Assembly: GCF_039645585.1 (NCBI RefSeq)
Contig: NZ_CP147915.1
Coordinates: forward strand, 1,364,001 to 1,428,000
Source: Sulfurimonas sp. HSL-1656
GTDB lineage: Bacteria; Campylobacterota; Campylobacteria; Campylobacterales; Sulfurimonadaceae
DNA: 64,000 nt
Reading direction: 5' to 3'
Shown one piece after another: positions 43,228-52,261 of the stretch. The notes under the pieces were generated by a model, which was not told where the DNA came from, did not search any database, and was given only the letters and a program-made list of their open reading frames with translations. A program made the position numbers and the translations under genes. Numbering within the stretch: the first letter of the stretch is position 1; each line of letters starts with the position of its first letter.

Positions 43228-43739
43228 CGCTCCTGGGACGTTTCGTTCCAGATGGGGTTTTCCCGGTCGTCAGGGTGGAGTTTCGCTCTCTCCTCGGGAT
43301 AGATATGCCAGAAGGAGCTGTCGATGGCCGCGTCTTTATAAAAGGGCTTTTTATCGTGTCCGAAGGGGCACCACCAGTTCTCCACCACCTTGACGAGGTA
43401 GGCCAGGTAGCTGAACAGTGCCACGCTCAAAGGGCAGTAGACTTTGCAGTTGAAGAGCCAGAACAGCCGGTAGCGGGCAAGCTGCCACCACGCCGTATCG
43501 GTGGTAAAGATGATCTGGTCCCGCCGCGTATAGCGGTGGCTGGCCCACTCCGGGACGAAATCCCGGTAGGACTTCAGGTTCTCCGCCCCCATGATGCGGA
43601 GGTGCCAGCGCACCAGCACCACCGCCAAGGCGGCAAAGGGGATGGCAACAAGGATCGGCAGGTAGATCAGTACCGTTCCCGGGATCGTTTTCCAGACCGT
43701 CTTCGTTTTATGATTCTCCCCGATTCTCACCCGTTCCAT
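43221..43739 (-). CDS. Hypothetical two-helix membrane protein
   Basis: A 172-residue protein with one strong hydrophobic helix near the N-terminus (GTVLIYLPILVAIPFAALAVVLV), a central charged segment, a second helix (CPLSVALFSYLAYLVKVV), then WWCPFGHDKK and a soluble tail ending NPIWNETSQERQ. A Cys-containing WWCPFGHD next to the second helix is notable. No family recognised. GGAGCAGT precedes the ATG; a TATACT -10 lies at 43761-43766 (minus). Confidence 0.75.
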   Translation of the reverse strand: MERVRIGENHKTKTVWKTIPGTVLIYLPILVAIPFAALAVVLVRWHLRIMGAENLKSYRDFVPEWASHRYTRRDQIIFTTDTAWWQLARYRLFWLFNCKVYCPLSVALFSYLAYLVKVVENWWCPFGHDKKPFYKDAAIDSSFWHIYPEERAKLHPDDRENPIWNETSQERQ

Positions 43740-43852
43740 ACTGCTCCTTTAGTGGTACCCAGTATAGACAAAGCGGCTTGAGGGGCTGATTAAGCTGCCG
43801 CTCCCGCGTTTCCGTACAAACGCCCGACATCGTTTCATCAGCCGTTTGGGAC

Positions 43853-43858
43853 TATAAT
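43853..43858 (+). promoter_or_regulatory. Candidate -10 box (TATAAT) for the 43915 methyltransferase
   Basis: GGACTATAATCGG, 57 bases before the GTG start. Confidence 0.45.
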
Positions 43859-43914
43859 CGGTCGCATCGTTTCTGCATAACCGGGGGAACAGAGACATAC
43901 GACAAGGAGAAACC

Positions 43915-44490
43915 GTGGCGCAAAAAGACAAAGAGAAATGGGATAAGAAGTACACCGAAATGGAGGGGCTGCTCGAACGCAGGCCGCCGAGCGAACTGGT
44001 CAGCGCACACGCCGCCGAAGCCCCGGGAATAAAGGCCCTCGACCTCGCCTGCGGCGGCGGGCGCCACAGCCTCTATCTGGCCGACAGGGGTTTTACGGTC
44101 GATGCCGTGGACATCTCGACCGTCGCCCTCGCGGCACTGCGTGAAAAAGCGGATCTCGAACACATCAACCTGATCGAGGCGGACCTCGACACCTTCGTCC
44201 CCGACGCCGGAACTTACGACATGATCGTGAAGACGAACTTTCTCGACCGCGGCCTGATCGGGCGTGCACAAGCGGCACTGAAACCGGGCGGCATCATGGT
44301 CGTGGAGACCTACATGGCCGACGAAGGCAACGAGAAACCCGACTCGAACCCGGACTTCCTGCTCCAAAAAGAGGAGCTCAAATCGCTCTTCGGCGAGGGC
44401 TTCACGGTGCTCGAGTACAAAGAGTTCTGGAACGAACCGCACGAGAAATACTGTATGAAAAAGCAGGCCATCGCGGTACGCAAAGATTGA
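43915..44490 (+). CDS. TehB-like class I SAM methyltransferase
   Basis: A 191-residue methyltransferase: ALDLACGGGRHSLYLADRGFTVDAVDIS (motif I/II; broken here only by the text) is characteristic of the TehB/tellurite-resistance-like family, followed by YDMIVKTNFLDRGLI and LKPGGIMVVETYM. Acceptor unknown; tellurite methylation is not established for most members. GTG start at 43915 with AAGGAG. Confidence 0.82.
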   Translation: MAQKDKEKWDKKYTEMEGLLERRPPSELVSAHAAEAPGIKALDLACGGGRHSLYLADRGFTVDAVDISTVALAALREKADLEHINLIEADLDTFVPDAGTYDMIVKTNFLDRGLIGRAQAALKPGGIMVVETYMADEGNEKPDSNPDFLLQKEELKSLFGEGFTVLEYKEFWNEPHEKYCMKKQAIAVRKD

Positions 44491-44496
44491 TCGCTG

Positions 44497-44502
44497 TATA
44501 AT
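44497..44502 (+). promoter_or_regulatory. Candidate -10 box (TATAAT) upstream of metE
   Basis: CTGTATAATGCGG just after the methyltransferase stop. If this is the metE promoter, the leader would be about 400 bases and would include the small Cys-rich frame at 44533. Confidence 0.5.
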
Positions 44503-44532
44503 GCGGCAACAATTTGAGAACAGGACAGGTCT

Positions 44533-44862
44533 GTGAGAGCACCCAGAGGTTTCGGCAAGCGCTACTTTACCCTCGCTTCTATCCAGGCGCACAGCGTAGC
44601 ACCCGCGCAGAATGCCCTGCACCTCTGCCTTGAGACCTATGCCACCGCCCTGCAGCGCGACCGCGAAAGTGACGAGGACCCGCCGGAAGAGCCCCTCGAA
44701 GCCCTTGCCTGCTTCGCCACCGACAAACCCTGCCACTGCGACTGTTACTTTCGACGCCGAACCTCCCTGACCCTGCGCGCCTGCCGCAAAAAATCCGCCT
44801 GTAACTGCAACTGCCGCTTCTACAGCTTCCGCCGTACCGGGGTTCACCCGCCGCACCTCTGA
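44533..44862 (+). CDS. Possible small Cys-rich protein upstream of metE
   Basis: A 109-residue frame from GTG 44533. The first 65 residues look like normal protein (RAPRGFGKRYFTLASIQAHS, acidic DRESDEDPPEEPLEAL) with the codon bias of the neighbours; the last third is rich in Cys and Arg (KPCHCDCYFRRR, SACNCNCRFYS), a possible metal site or a sign of a shifted frame. A weak AGGACAGG site precedes it. No family recognised. It ends 53 bases before metE, in what is otherwise a 425-base leader. Reality uncertain. Confidence 0.45.
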   Translation: MRAPRGFGKRYFTLASIQAHSVAPAQNALHLCLETYATALQRDRESDEDPPEEPLEALACFATDKPCHCDCYFRRRTSLTLRACRKKSACNCNCRFYSFRRTGVHPPHL

Positions 44863-44915
44863 TTTTTTCCATCCTATCATTCCGACCAAAAAGAAAAATA
44901 TCAAAGGACAGACCC

Positions 44916-47267
44916 ATGTCAAAAAACTACATTATCGGCTACCCGCGCATCGGAGAGAAACGCGAACTGAAATTCGCCCTGGAGCGCTACTGGAGCGGCG
45001 ACAGCGACCTCGCCGCCCTGGAAACGTGCGCGACGGAACTGCGCCGCCGCCACTGGCAGGAGCAGCATAACGCCGGCATCGGCGCGATCAGCTGCAACGA
45101 TTTCAGCTATTACGACGCGATGCTCGATACCTGTATCCTGCTCGGTGCGGTCCCGGCCCGTTTCCGCAACATCAAAGACGAGACGCTCCGCTACTTCACG
45201 ATGGCCAGAGGCGACAGCCGTCGCACCGCAATGCAGATGACCAAGTGGTTCAACACCAACTACCACTACATCGTCCCCGAGTTCGCTGCCGCAGACACCT
45301 TCGCGCCGAACGCCGCGAAGATCATCTCCGAATACCGCGAAGCGAAGGCCGCGGGGATCACCCCGAAGATCAACCTGATCGGCCCCCTCACCTTCCTGGG
45401 GCTCGGCAAAAGCGTCGACAAAAATTTTGACCGCTACGCCCATTTCGATGCCGTCGTCGAATGCTACGAAGCGGTGTTGACGGCGGTCAGTACCCTTGAT
45501 GAGCACATCACCGTCCAGATCGACGAGCCGATCCTGGTGACGGGGCCGGATGCCAAAACCCTGAGCCTGCTCAAACGTGCCTACGACCGTATCGGCAAGA
45601 CCGTGCCGCATATCGAACTGATCGTAGCGACCTATTTCGAGCACGCCTGCGAGGCCGTCGAAGTCCTGGCCCATACGCCGATCAGCGGGATCGCCCTGGA
45701 CTTCGTCCACGGGCCGCGCAACATGGAAGCGCTCTGCACCATCGCAAAAAGCGGTAAAACGCTCATTGCCGGGGTCATCGACGGGCGGAACGTCTGGCGC
45801 AGCGACCTCGATGCCGTCGGCAACAGGCTCGAGACGATCGCGCAGACGGTTCCCCGTACCCTCATCGTACCCGCCACTTCCTGTTCGCTGCTGCACGTCC
45901 CCTACACTCTTGATGCGGAAACGAAGCTCGATGCGGAAATAAAGCAGTGGCTCGCCTTTGCGAAGGAGAAGCTGGCCGAACTGAATGTCGTCGCCAAACG
46001 CTTTGCCGGTGAGGCACTGGACGAGGCGGAGCTGCGCCTGATGCAGCTCAGCCGGGAGGCCGTCCACACACGCCAATGCTCCCCGCGCATCCACGACGCC
46101 GCCGTGCAGCAGCGCGTCGCATCACAGACGTCGACGGAGCGTGCGCAACCCTATGCGGAGCGGATCAAGGCCCAGCGCGAAGCACTGGCCTACCCCCTGC
46201 TGCCAACGACAACGATAGGTTCCTTCCCCCAGACGCCGGAGCTGCGCGCCCTGCGCCGCGACTTCAAACGCGGCGGCATCGATGCCAAGGCGTACGAAGC
46301 GGGCATCAAAGCCTATATCGACGACTGCATCGCCTTCCAGGAGTCGATCGGTCTGGACGTGCTCGTACACGGTGAACCGGAACGCAACGACATGGTCGAA
46401 TATTTCGGCGAACAGCTTGCCGGGTTTGCGTTCAGCGCCAACGGCTGGGTCCAGAGCTACGGCAGCCGCTGCGTCAAGCCGCCGCTGCTCTACGGCGACG
46501 TCAGCCGCCCGCTTCCGATGACGGTGGGCTGGACGGCCTATGCGCAGAGCAAAACGGCAAAGATCGTCAAGGGCATGCTCACCGGCCCCGTCACGATCCT
46601 CAACTGGTCCTTCGTCCGCGACGACCTGCCCCGCGCCGACGTCGCCGCGCAGATCGCCCTGGCCATCGGTGACGAGGTCGACGATCTCCAGGACGCCGGT
46701 ATCCGCATCATCCAGGTGGATGAAGCCGCCTTCAAAGAGGGGTACCCGCTGCGCCGCGAAAACATCGTTGACTACGAGACGTGGGCCGTCGACGCCTTCC
46801 GCCGCAGCGTTGCCTGCGCACACAGCGAGACGCAGATCCATACGCACATGTGCTACAGCCAGTTCAACGACATCATCCACACCATCGAGGCGATGGACGC
46901 GGACGTCATCTCCATCGAGACCGCCCGCAGCGGCAACGCGCTGCTGCGCATCTTTAAAGAGGTCGGCTACAAGCAGGAGGTGGGTCCCGGCGTCTACGAC
47001 ATCCACTCCCCCCGCATCCCGCCGGTGGCGGAGATGGTCGAGCAGATCAACGCCCTGCTGGAGGTACTGCCGCAGGAGCAGCTCTGGATCAACCCCGACT
47101 GCGGCCTTAAAACCCGCAAATGGGAGGAGGTCAAACCGAGCCTGGCCAACATGGTCGAAGCCGTCAGGGAGGTCCGCGCCTCATTTGACGCTATAATCGC
47201 ATCCAAAAAAGGCGATGCAGCATGGACGAACCCCTCGAGATCCTCTACCGCGACGAGTGGCTTGTAG
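44916..47267 (+). CDS. metE: Cobalamin-independent methionine synthase
   Basis: A 783-residue MetE that transfers methyl from 5-methyl-THF triglutamate to homocysteine. N-terminal domain YIIGYPRIGEKRELKFALE; C-terminal domain LLPTTTIGSFPQTPELR; zinc ligands in IHTHMCYSQF and later NPDCGLKTRKW. The last 25 residues or so (from about ASKKGDAAW) run past the usual end of MetE and overlap truC by 46 bases, so the tail is probably an extension without function. AAAGGA site before the ATG. Confidence 0.94.
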   Translation: MSKNYIIGYPRIGEKRELKFALERYWSGDSDLAALETCATELRRRHWQEQHNAGIGAISCNDFSYYDAMLDTCILLGAVPARFRNIKDETLRYFTMARGDSRRTAMQMTKWFNTNYHYIVPEFAAADTFAPNAAKIISEYREAKAAGITPKINLIGPLTFLGLGKSVDKNFDRYAHFDAVVECYEAVLTAVSTLDEHITVQIDEPILVTGPDAKTLSLLKRAYDRIGKTVPHIELIVATYFEHACEAVEVLAHTPISGIALDFVHGPRNMEALCTIAKSGKTLIAGVIDGRNVWRSDLDAVGNRLETIAQTVPRTLIVPATSCSLLHVPYTLDAETKLDAEIKQWLAFAKEKLAELNVVAKRFAGEALDEAELRLMQLSREAVHTRQCSPRIHDAAVQQRVASQTSTERAQPYAERIKAQREALAYPLLPTTTIGSFPQTPELRALRRDFKRGGIDAKAYEAGIKAYIDDCIAFQESIGLDVLVHGEPERNDMVEYFGEQLAGFAFSANGWVQSYGSRCVKPPLLYGDVSRPLPMTVGWTAYAQSKTAKIVKGMLTGPVTILNWSFVRDDLPRADVAAQIALAIGDEVDDLQDAGIRIIQVDEAAFKEGYPLRRENIVDYETWAVDAFRRSVACAHSETQIHTHMCYSQFNDIIHTIEAMDADVISIETARSGNALLRIFKEVGYKQEVGPGVYDIHSPRIPPVAEMVEQINALLEVLPQEQLWINPDCGLKTRKWEEVKPSLANMVEAVREVRASFDAIIASKKGDAAWTNPSRSSTATSGL
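47192..47197 (+). promoter_or_regulatory. Candidate -10 box (TATAAT) for truC inside metE
   Basis: TTTGACGCTATAATCGC, 25 bases before the truC ATG, embedded in the 3' end of metE. Confidence 0.45.
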
Positions 47268-47950
47268 CCGTAAACAAGCCCAGCGGGCTGCTCGTACACC
47301 GTTCCTGGATCGACAAGGACGAGACACGCTTCGCGCTGCAGCTTGTGCGGGACCAGATCGGGCAGTATGTCTACCCGGTCCACCGCCTCGACAAACCTAC
47401 TTCCGGCGTGCTGCTCTTCGCCCTCGACCCAGATACGGCCCGAAAAGTCGGCGCGATCTTCGAGGCGGGGAGCGTCCGCAAGGAGTACCTCGCCGTTGTC
47501 CGCGGCTACATTGACGAAGCGGGCCGCATCGACTACCCGCTCAAAGAGCTGCTCGACAAGATGACCGATGCGAAGGCTCGCACGGACAAGGAAGCACAGG
47601 AGGCGGTCACGGCTTTTGAGCGCCTCTCAACCGTCGAGCTTCCCCTCCCGGTCGGGCGCTACCGGACCGCCCGCTACTCTCTGGTGCGGCTTCGGCCCGA
47701 AACGGGGCGCAAACACCAGCTCCGCCGCCATATGAAGCACCTGCTGCACCCCATCGTCGGCGATACCAAATACGGTCGGACCGAACACAACAACCTCTTT
47801 CGGGAACATTTCGGCTGCCACCGCCTGCTGCTGGCCTCGACGAAGCTGGAACTCCCCCACCCCGTCACCGGTGAACCGCTCTGTATCAACGCCTCCCCCG
47901 GGGAGGTTTTCGAAGCACTCATGGCACGATTCGGCTGGCATACTGAATAA
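47222..47950 (+). CDS. truC: tRNA pseudouridine(65) synthase TruC
   Basis: A 242-residue RluA-family pseudouridine synthase. LEILYRDEWLVAVNKPSGLL at the start, catalytic Asp in VHRLDKPTSGVLLFAL, and HPIVGDTKYG then FREHFGCHRLLLAS near the end closely follow E. coli TruC in order and wording. It starts 46 bases inside metE. Confidence 0.88.
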   Translation: MDEPLEILYRDEWLVAVNKPSGLLVHRSWIDKDETRFALQLVRDQIGQYVYPVHRLDKPTSGVLLFALDPDTARKVGAIFEAGSVRKEYLAVVRGYIDEAGRIDYPLKELLDKMTDAKARTDKEAQEAVTAFERLSTVELPLPVGRYRTARYSLVRLRPETGRKHQLRRHMKHLLHPIVGDTKYGRTEHNNLFREHFGCHRLLLASTKLELPHPVTGEPLCINASPGEVFEALMARFGWHTE

Positions 47951-48032
47951 TATTTTTTAATTTTACACGCCGCACACTCCCTTAACAATACGGTGGCATA
48001 ATCAAAAATAACACCCGTATAAAGGAGTGCCG

Positions 48033-48425
48033 ATGAAACCGATAATCCTACCTCTTCTTCTCTGCGCATCGCTATTTGCCGCGGACGGTTATAAGATCTA
48101 TGAACAGCACTGCGCCTCCTGCCATATGGTCATGCTTCCGCTGAACGAACCCGAACGCGGCATTCAGAAGGCGAAGATGAAAGCGCCGACGATGCGCATG
48201 GTCTCGATGCGCCTGAAGATGATGATCCATATCCATAACGAAGATGAGGATATCCAGCGCAAAGTCGTCAAGGCCTTTATCAAGGAGTACATTGACGACC
48301 CGGACGAGGATTATGTCCTATGCCTGCCGGAGATGGTAGAAAAGTTCGGGGTGATGACGCCCGTCAAAGGGTTGACGAACGCAGAGAAAGAAGCCGTCGC
48401 CGAATGGCTGTGGGAGCAGTTCTAG
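48033..48425 (+). CDS. c-type cytochrome, Met-rich
   Basis: A 130-residue exported cytochrome: signal MKPIILPLLLCASLFA, haem site CASCH in YEQHCASCHMVMLPL. A Met-rich stretch follows (AKMKAPTMRMVSMRLKMM) and then an acidic loop (NEDEDIQ, DDPDEDY). One haem. ATG 48033 has AAAGGAG at ideal spacing; GTG 48027 would lie inside that site. A CATAAT -10 is at about 47996. Redox partner unknown; the convergent dsbD gene follows. Confidence 0.85.
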   Translation: MKPIILPLLLCASLFAADGYKIYEQHCASCHMVMLPLNEPERGIQKAKMKAPTMRMVSMRLKMMIHIHNEDEDIQRKVVKAFIKEYIDDPDEDYVLCLPEMVEKFGVMTPVKGLTNAEKEAVAEWLWEQF

Positions 48426-48437
48426 ACCGCATTACGG

Positions 48438-50234
48438 CTAGAGTGAACGCAGGTGTTCGAGGAACGCCTCGGGCGGCTTATAGCCGATGAGCGTCTTGTT
48501 CCCGATCAGTTTTCCGCTTTCGTCAAAGAAGAGGATGCCCGGAGGTCCGAAGAGTCCGAACTGCTTTGTAAGCGCCTTTTCGGGGTCGCTGTTATCCGTC
48601 ACGTCCGCCTGCACCAGGACGAAATCGTCCAGCGCCGATACGACCCGAGGGTCGGCGAAGGTGATCTCCGCATACTCCGCGCAGGCCGTGCACCATGCGG
48701 CCGAGAAGTCCAGCATCACCTTTTTTCCCCTGTTCGCCGCCAGGATCTGCTCCAGTTCCGCCTCGGAGTGGATCACCTGAAAGGCCACCTCCTTCGTCGA
48801 TGCCGCAGCCGGGGTACCGTCCGTGCACATTTTCACTTCAAACCCTTTGAGCGGCTGCGTCAACGACGTGCCGCCCGAAAGCGCGCCGACGAGCAGGATC
48901 GTCCCGTAAAGCATGAAAACGATACCGATCGCTTTGATAAACGAGTGCATTGAGCGGCGCACACCGCCGTGGACCGGTTCGAAAGCGCCGAGGTAGACGG
49001 CGGCGACGATGAAGTAGATCGCCCAGAGCATCATTGTGATCCAGTCCGGGATAACCCGCGACACCATCCAGATGGCAATACCCATCATCACGGCGCCGAA
49101 CACCTCCGTGACGATGTTCATCCAGCCGCCCGGTTTCGGCATGAACCTGCCCGCACCCAGACCGATGAGCAGAAGGGGAACCCCCATTCCGAGGCTCATG
49201 ACGAAGAGGGCCACGCCGCCGAGCGCCGCATTGCCCGTCTGGCCGATGTAGATCAGTGCCGCCGCCAGGCCGGGAGCCACGCAGGGGCCGACGATGAGTG
49301 CGCTCAGAAAGCCCATCACCGCGACGCCGGTAAACCCGCCCTTTTCACCTGCCTTGTCGGAGAAGCGCGACAGGCGCGTCTGCAGTGTCGCCGGAAGCCC
49401 GATCTCGTAAAACCCGAACATGGAAAATGCCAGCGCGACAAAAATCAGTGCAAAAGCGCCGATCGCCCACGGGTTCTGCAGGATCACCTGCAGGTTCTCG
49501 CCGAAAAGTCCTGCCATGATCCCGGCGATCGTGTAGGCGAACGCCATCGCCAGGACGTAGACCAGCGAGAGCGTGAAGCCGCGTCTGGCCGTGATATGCT
49601 CCCCCTGTGACACAATGATGGAAGAGAGGATCGGGATCATCGGGAAGATACACGGGGTGAGCGACAGCGCCAGACCGAAGCCGAAGAAAAGCGCCAGAAT
49701 CGCCCAGAGGCTGCCGCCTTTGAGCGTATCGACGATCAGGTCCGTTTCGCTCTCCTGCCCGGCCGTATCCGCTGCTTCCTGCACCGGAACCGCTGCGGCG
49801 ACGGGTGTCAGCCTGGAGAGATCGATGTCGAAGGTATACTCTTTGTTCTGCGGCTCGTAGCAGAGCCCGCGCTCCGAACAGCCCTGGAACGCCAACGTGA
49901 CGGTGACGGGGACCGTGCCCGTTTTCTGTGAAGAGGTCAGGATGATCTCGACGGGGACCTTGTGCAGGTGGACCATCTCGCCGTCGTGCTCCTCGGCGAC
50001 GCTGTTGACTTTGATTTCGGAGATGGAGACCGTTGAAGGTGCCTTGATGGAAGCATCAAGTTTGTCCGCATAGACGTAGATCCCCTCTCCCAGTTCGATA
50101 TCGATGGCAATATGCTGGTTGTCCAGCAGGGATGCCTTGGGCTTGAACGCCTCTTCGGGCATCAGGAAACTGCTTTGAAAGGCGAAGAGGAGTGTCGCCG
50201 AAAGCAGGGTAAAAAACGCGATAAACCGTTTCAC
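48438..50234 (-). CDS. dsbD: Thiol:disulfide interchange protein DsbD
   Basis: A 598-residue protein. Signal MKRFIAFFTLLSATLLFA, periplasmic alpha domain (LGEGIYVYADKL ... FQGCSERGLCYEPQNK with its Cys pair), eight-helix membrane domain with its Cys residues (SLTPCIFPMIPILSS and VGPCVAPGLAAALIY), and C-terminal thioredoxin domain with active site AAWCTACAEY. It carries electrons from cytoplasmic thioredoxin to the periplasm, for example for cytochrome c maturation. Start GTG 50234, chosen for the signal peptide and AAAGG site; the frame is open to 50282. Confidence 0.93.
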   Translation of the reverse strand: MKRFIAFFTLLSATLLFAFQSSFLMPEEAFKPKASLLDNQHIAIDIELGEGIYVYADKLDASIKAPSTVSISEIKVNSVAEEHDGEMVHLHKVPVEIILTSSQKTGTVPVTVTLAFQGCSERGLCYEPQNKEYTFDIDLSRLTPVAAAVPVQEAADTAGQESETDLIVDTLKGGSLWAILALFFGFGLALSLTPCIFPMIPILSSIIVSQGEHITARRGFTLSLVYVLAMAFAYTIAGIMAGLFGENLQVILQNPWAIGAFALIFVALAFSMFGFYEIGLPATLQTRLSRFSDKAGEKGGFTGVAVMGFLSALIVGPCVAPGLAAALIYIGQTGNAALGGVALFVMSLGMGVPLLLIGLGAGRFMPKPGGWMNIVTEVFGAVMMGIAIWMVSRVIPDWITMMLWAIYFIVAAVYLGAFEPVHGGVRRSMHSFIKAIGIVFMLYGTILLVGALSGGTSLTQPLKGFEVKMCTDGTPAAASTKEVAFQVIHSEAELEQILAANRGKKVMLDFSAAWCTACAEYAEITFADPRVVSALDDFVLVQADVTDNSDPEKALTKQFGLFGPPGILFFDESGKLIGNKTLIGYKPPEAFLEHLRSL

Positions 50235-50325
50235 AGAAAACCTTTGTGACGAAGTTGCGCCACATTTTAGCGCAAGAAGCAAAAACGAATCGGTAACATG
50301 GCCCTGTAGCGGCCGGTGCAGGACC

Positions 50326-52143
50326 TTACTTCAGAAACGGGAGCAGCCGGGCATAAAAACAGGCGGCATGCTGTACCGCATCGACACGGACCCACTGCCG
50401 TGTCAGTTTGAAGCGGAAACTGCCGACGGTACGCGCCGGGTCGCGGTGGGCGTACGTCGATTCCGGTGTATTGAAAGTGGCGAGCAGTCCCCGCGCCGCC
50501 AGCAGCATGGGGCCGAGTACCCGCGTCATCTCTGCCCGGTCGCCGCGCTGACGGGCCAAACGGTAGGCCGCCATCAGTCCTTCGCAGCGGGAGCCGTCAT
50601 GATAGACGTGGTCACCGAAGCGGTAGTAGAAACCGCCGGGGTAATCGGGATAGAGCGCGTCGTCGGGCATGTACATGTGCCGGATCATCTGCGCCGCATC
50701 ACCGTAGACGAAGGCACGGTGGGCATCCGTCACGATCTCCGCGATGCCGTCCCAGGCTTCAATCGCCTGCATCAGCCAGCTGTCCGCCGGCAGCGGTTCG
50801 AAAAGGTCGGCATACCGCTCGGGACGGATATGTACGAGGAAATCAAGCGCACGTCGGCTCTGTGTGAGGATGGCCGTTTTGAGTTCCGGCGCCGCGTCCG
50901 CGTGCGCATAAAAGAGGGCCAGCCCCAGCAGCGCCTCGCCGGGGTAGTAAAAAGAGAAGAGCGCACGTTTCGTTTCCGCATCGATGTCGACGAGCGGTGC
51001 ACCGTTTTGATGACGCGGGTGGCGGTAATAGCCGATCATCTCGCCGTCATCCGCAATACGGCCGAGCAGGTGCCGCACCATCCCCTCGGCATAGTGCCGG
51101 TAGCGGGTGTCGCCGCTGGCATGCTCGTAGCGCATCAGGGCGGCCAGCCCTATTCCCGCCCCGCCGAGTTTGGACTTCTTGTTATAAAAAGGGTAACAGG
51201 CGTAGCCATCTCTGCCCTCCTCTTCGCACAGTGTCGTCACAAAAAAGTCGATGGAGTGCCGTGCGGCCGCAAGCAGCCGTTCCTCTTTGAAGTGTTCGTA
51301 CCCTTCAATCAGGGTGATCGTCGCGCCGCTGTGGCGCAATATATTGTAGTAACCCGGATTTTTCGGATGTTGAAAATCGGCTTCGCTGTCCCTGATGGGG
51401 TCATAGTAGTAGAGGAACCGGCCATCTTCGCGCATATTGTCCGCCAGCCACCCTATGCTCTCCCGCACGACACGCTCCACCCCTGCAGCCGAGAGGCTGA
51501 AAGGTGCGGGAATAGCGCGGTACAGCGGCAACGCCTCCGATTCGTAAGAGATCACCGCGACGCTTTTGAGCAGGGAGCACTGCAGCGGGAGCGACAGCAT
51601 GCGTTCGGCACGCGCCTCTTCCTCCTCGCCCCGCTCCGCCAGTCCGAACCGCCGGGCGAGAAAATCCAGCAGCTGCGTCACACTCATGAGACTGTGGGTG
51701 ACCGCATCCGTCGGCATAACGTAACGCACCTGACCGTTCCATTCACACCGAAGCCCCGAGACACCGGGTTCGTAACGCGTCGGGGAGATCGCCATCCAGG
51801 TCAACGCCTTTAGCTCGCAGGGGACGGCTTCGGTCACCATCTCGACCATGATCCGGCACGCAGAAGGGTCAGCGATGTCAAAAGCCCCGAACGCTTTGCG
51901 TTTTCTCAGTCCGGCGACTGCCCCCAAAACGCTCGCTTCTGCCGTACGGCGGCGCGACCCCCATCGCAGCGGCTTTTCCCCGGGTTGGAAAAGGGTGACG
52001 TACCATTGCGAGCACGCCGGATCGAATGCATGTCCAAACCGCTTCGGGATCTGCAGGGAAACCTCCCCGCCTCCCAGAAGTTTGCGGACATCCGCGATGA
52101 AATGCGTTTCGTCCGTTCCGGAGACCGCATGCGGTACCGTCAT
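50326..52143 (-). CDS. AMMECR1-like plus six-hairpin glycosidase-like protein
   Basis: A 605-residue cytoplasmic-looking protein. The N-terminal 180 residues (including LKALTWMAISPTRYEPGVSG and RYVMPTDAVTHSLMS) are faintly AMMECR1-like. From about 220 the sequence has the regular helical pairs of an alpha/alpha barrel (GYYNILRHSGATITLIEGYE, GGAGIGLAALMRYE, PGEALLGLALFYAHADA, HVYHDGSRCEGLMAAYRLA), as in six-hairpin glycosidases and epimerases. Substrate unknown. AAAGGAG before the ATG. It follows the adhesin gene in direction but is separated by two terminators. Confidence 0.6.
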   Translation of the reverse strand: MTVPHAVSGTDETHFIADVRKLLGGGEVSLQIPKRFGHAFDPACSQWYVTLFQPGEKPLRWGSRRRTAEASVLGAVAGLRKRKAFGAFDIADPSACRIMVEMVTEAVPCELKALTWMAISPTRYEPGVSGLRCEWNGQVRYVMPTDAVTHSLMSVTQLLDFLARRFGLAERGEEEEARAERMLSLPLQCSLLKSVAVISYESEALPLYRAIPAPFSLSAAGVERVVRESIGWLADNMREDGRFLYYYDPIRDSEADFQHPKNPGYYNILRHSGATITLIEGYEHFKEERLLAAARHSIDFFVTTLCEEEGRDGYACYPFYNKKSKLGGAGIGLAALMRYEHASGDTRYRHYAEGMVRHLLGRIADDGEMIGYYRHPRHQNGAPLVDIDAETKRALFSFYYPGEALLGLALFYAHADAAPELKTAILTQSRRALDFLVHIRPERYADLFEPLPADSWLMQAIEAWDGIAEIVTDAHRAFVYGDAAQMIRHMYMPDDALYPDYPGGFYYRFGDHVYHDGSRCEGLMAAYRLARQRGDRAEMTRVLGPMLLAARGLLATFNTPESTYAHRDPARTVGSFRFKLTRQWVRVDAVQHAACFYARLLPFLK

Positions 52144-52198
52144 TGCGTCTCCTTTATCTGCCTGTGATCGGAACGGTCCGATCTCTTCAGGCCCTTAC

Positions 52199-52257
52199 AA
52201 AAAAGTGCCCGCAGGCACGCTTTGGTAAACGCACAAAGAAGCGGGCCTTAGCCCGCT
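52199..52257 (-). terminator. Tandem intrinsic terminators after the adhesin gene
   Basis: Two hairpins lie in series downstream of the minus-strand stop at 52262. First: AGCGGGC-TAAG-GCCCGCT (52240-52257). Second: GTGCC-TGCG-GGCAC followed by six T on the minus strand (52199-52218), a textbook rho-independent terminator. They should isolate the Lap locus from the gene at 50326-52143. Confidence 0.85.
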
Positions 52258-52261
52258 CCGT

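Noticed and set aside
44491-44915. Cobalamin or SAM riboswitch upstream of metE
   Set aside because: A GCCACTG string occurs, but the other B12-box parts (such as the AGGAGACCTGCC-type segment) are absent; no SAM-riboswitch core seen.
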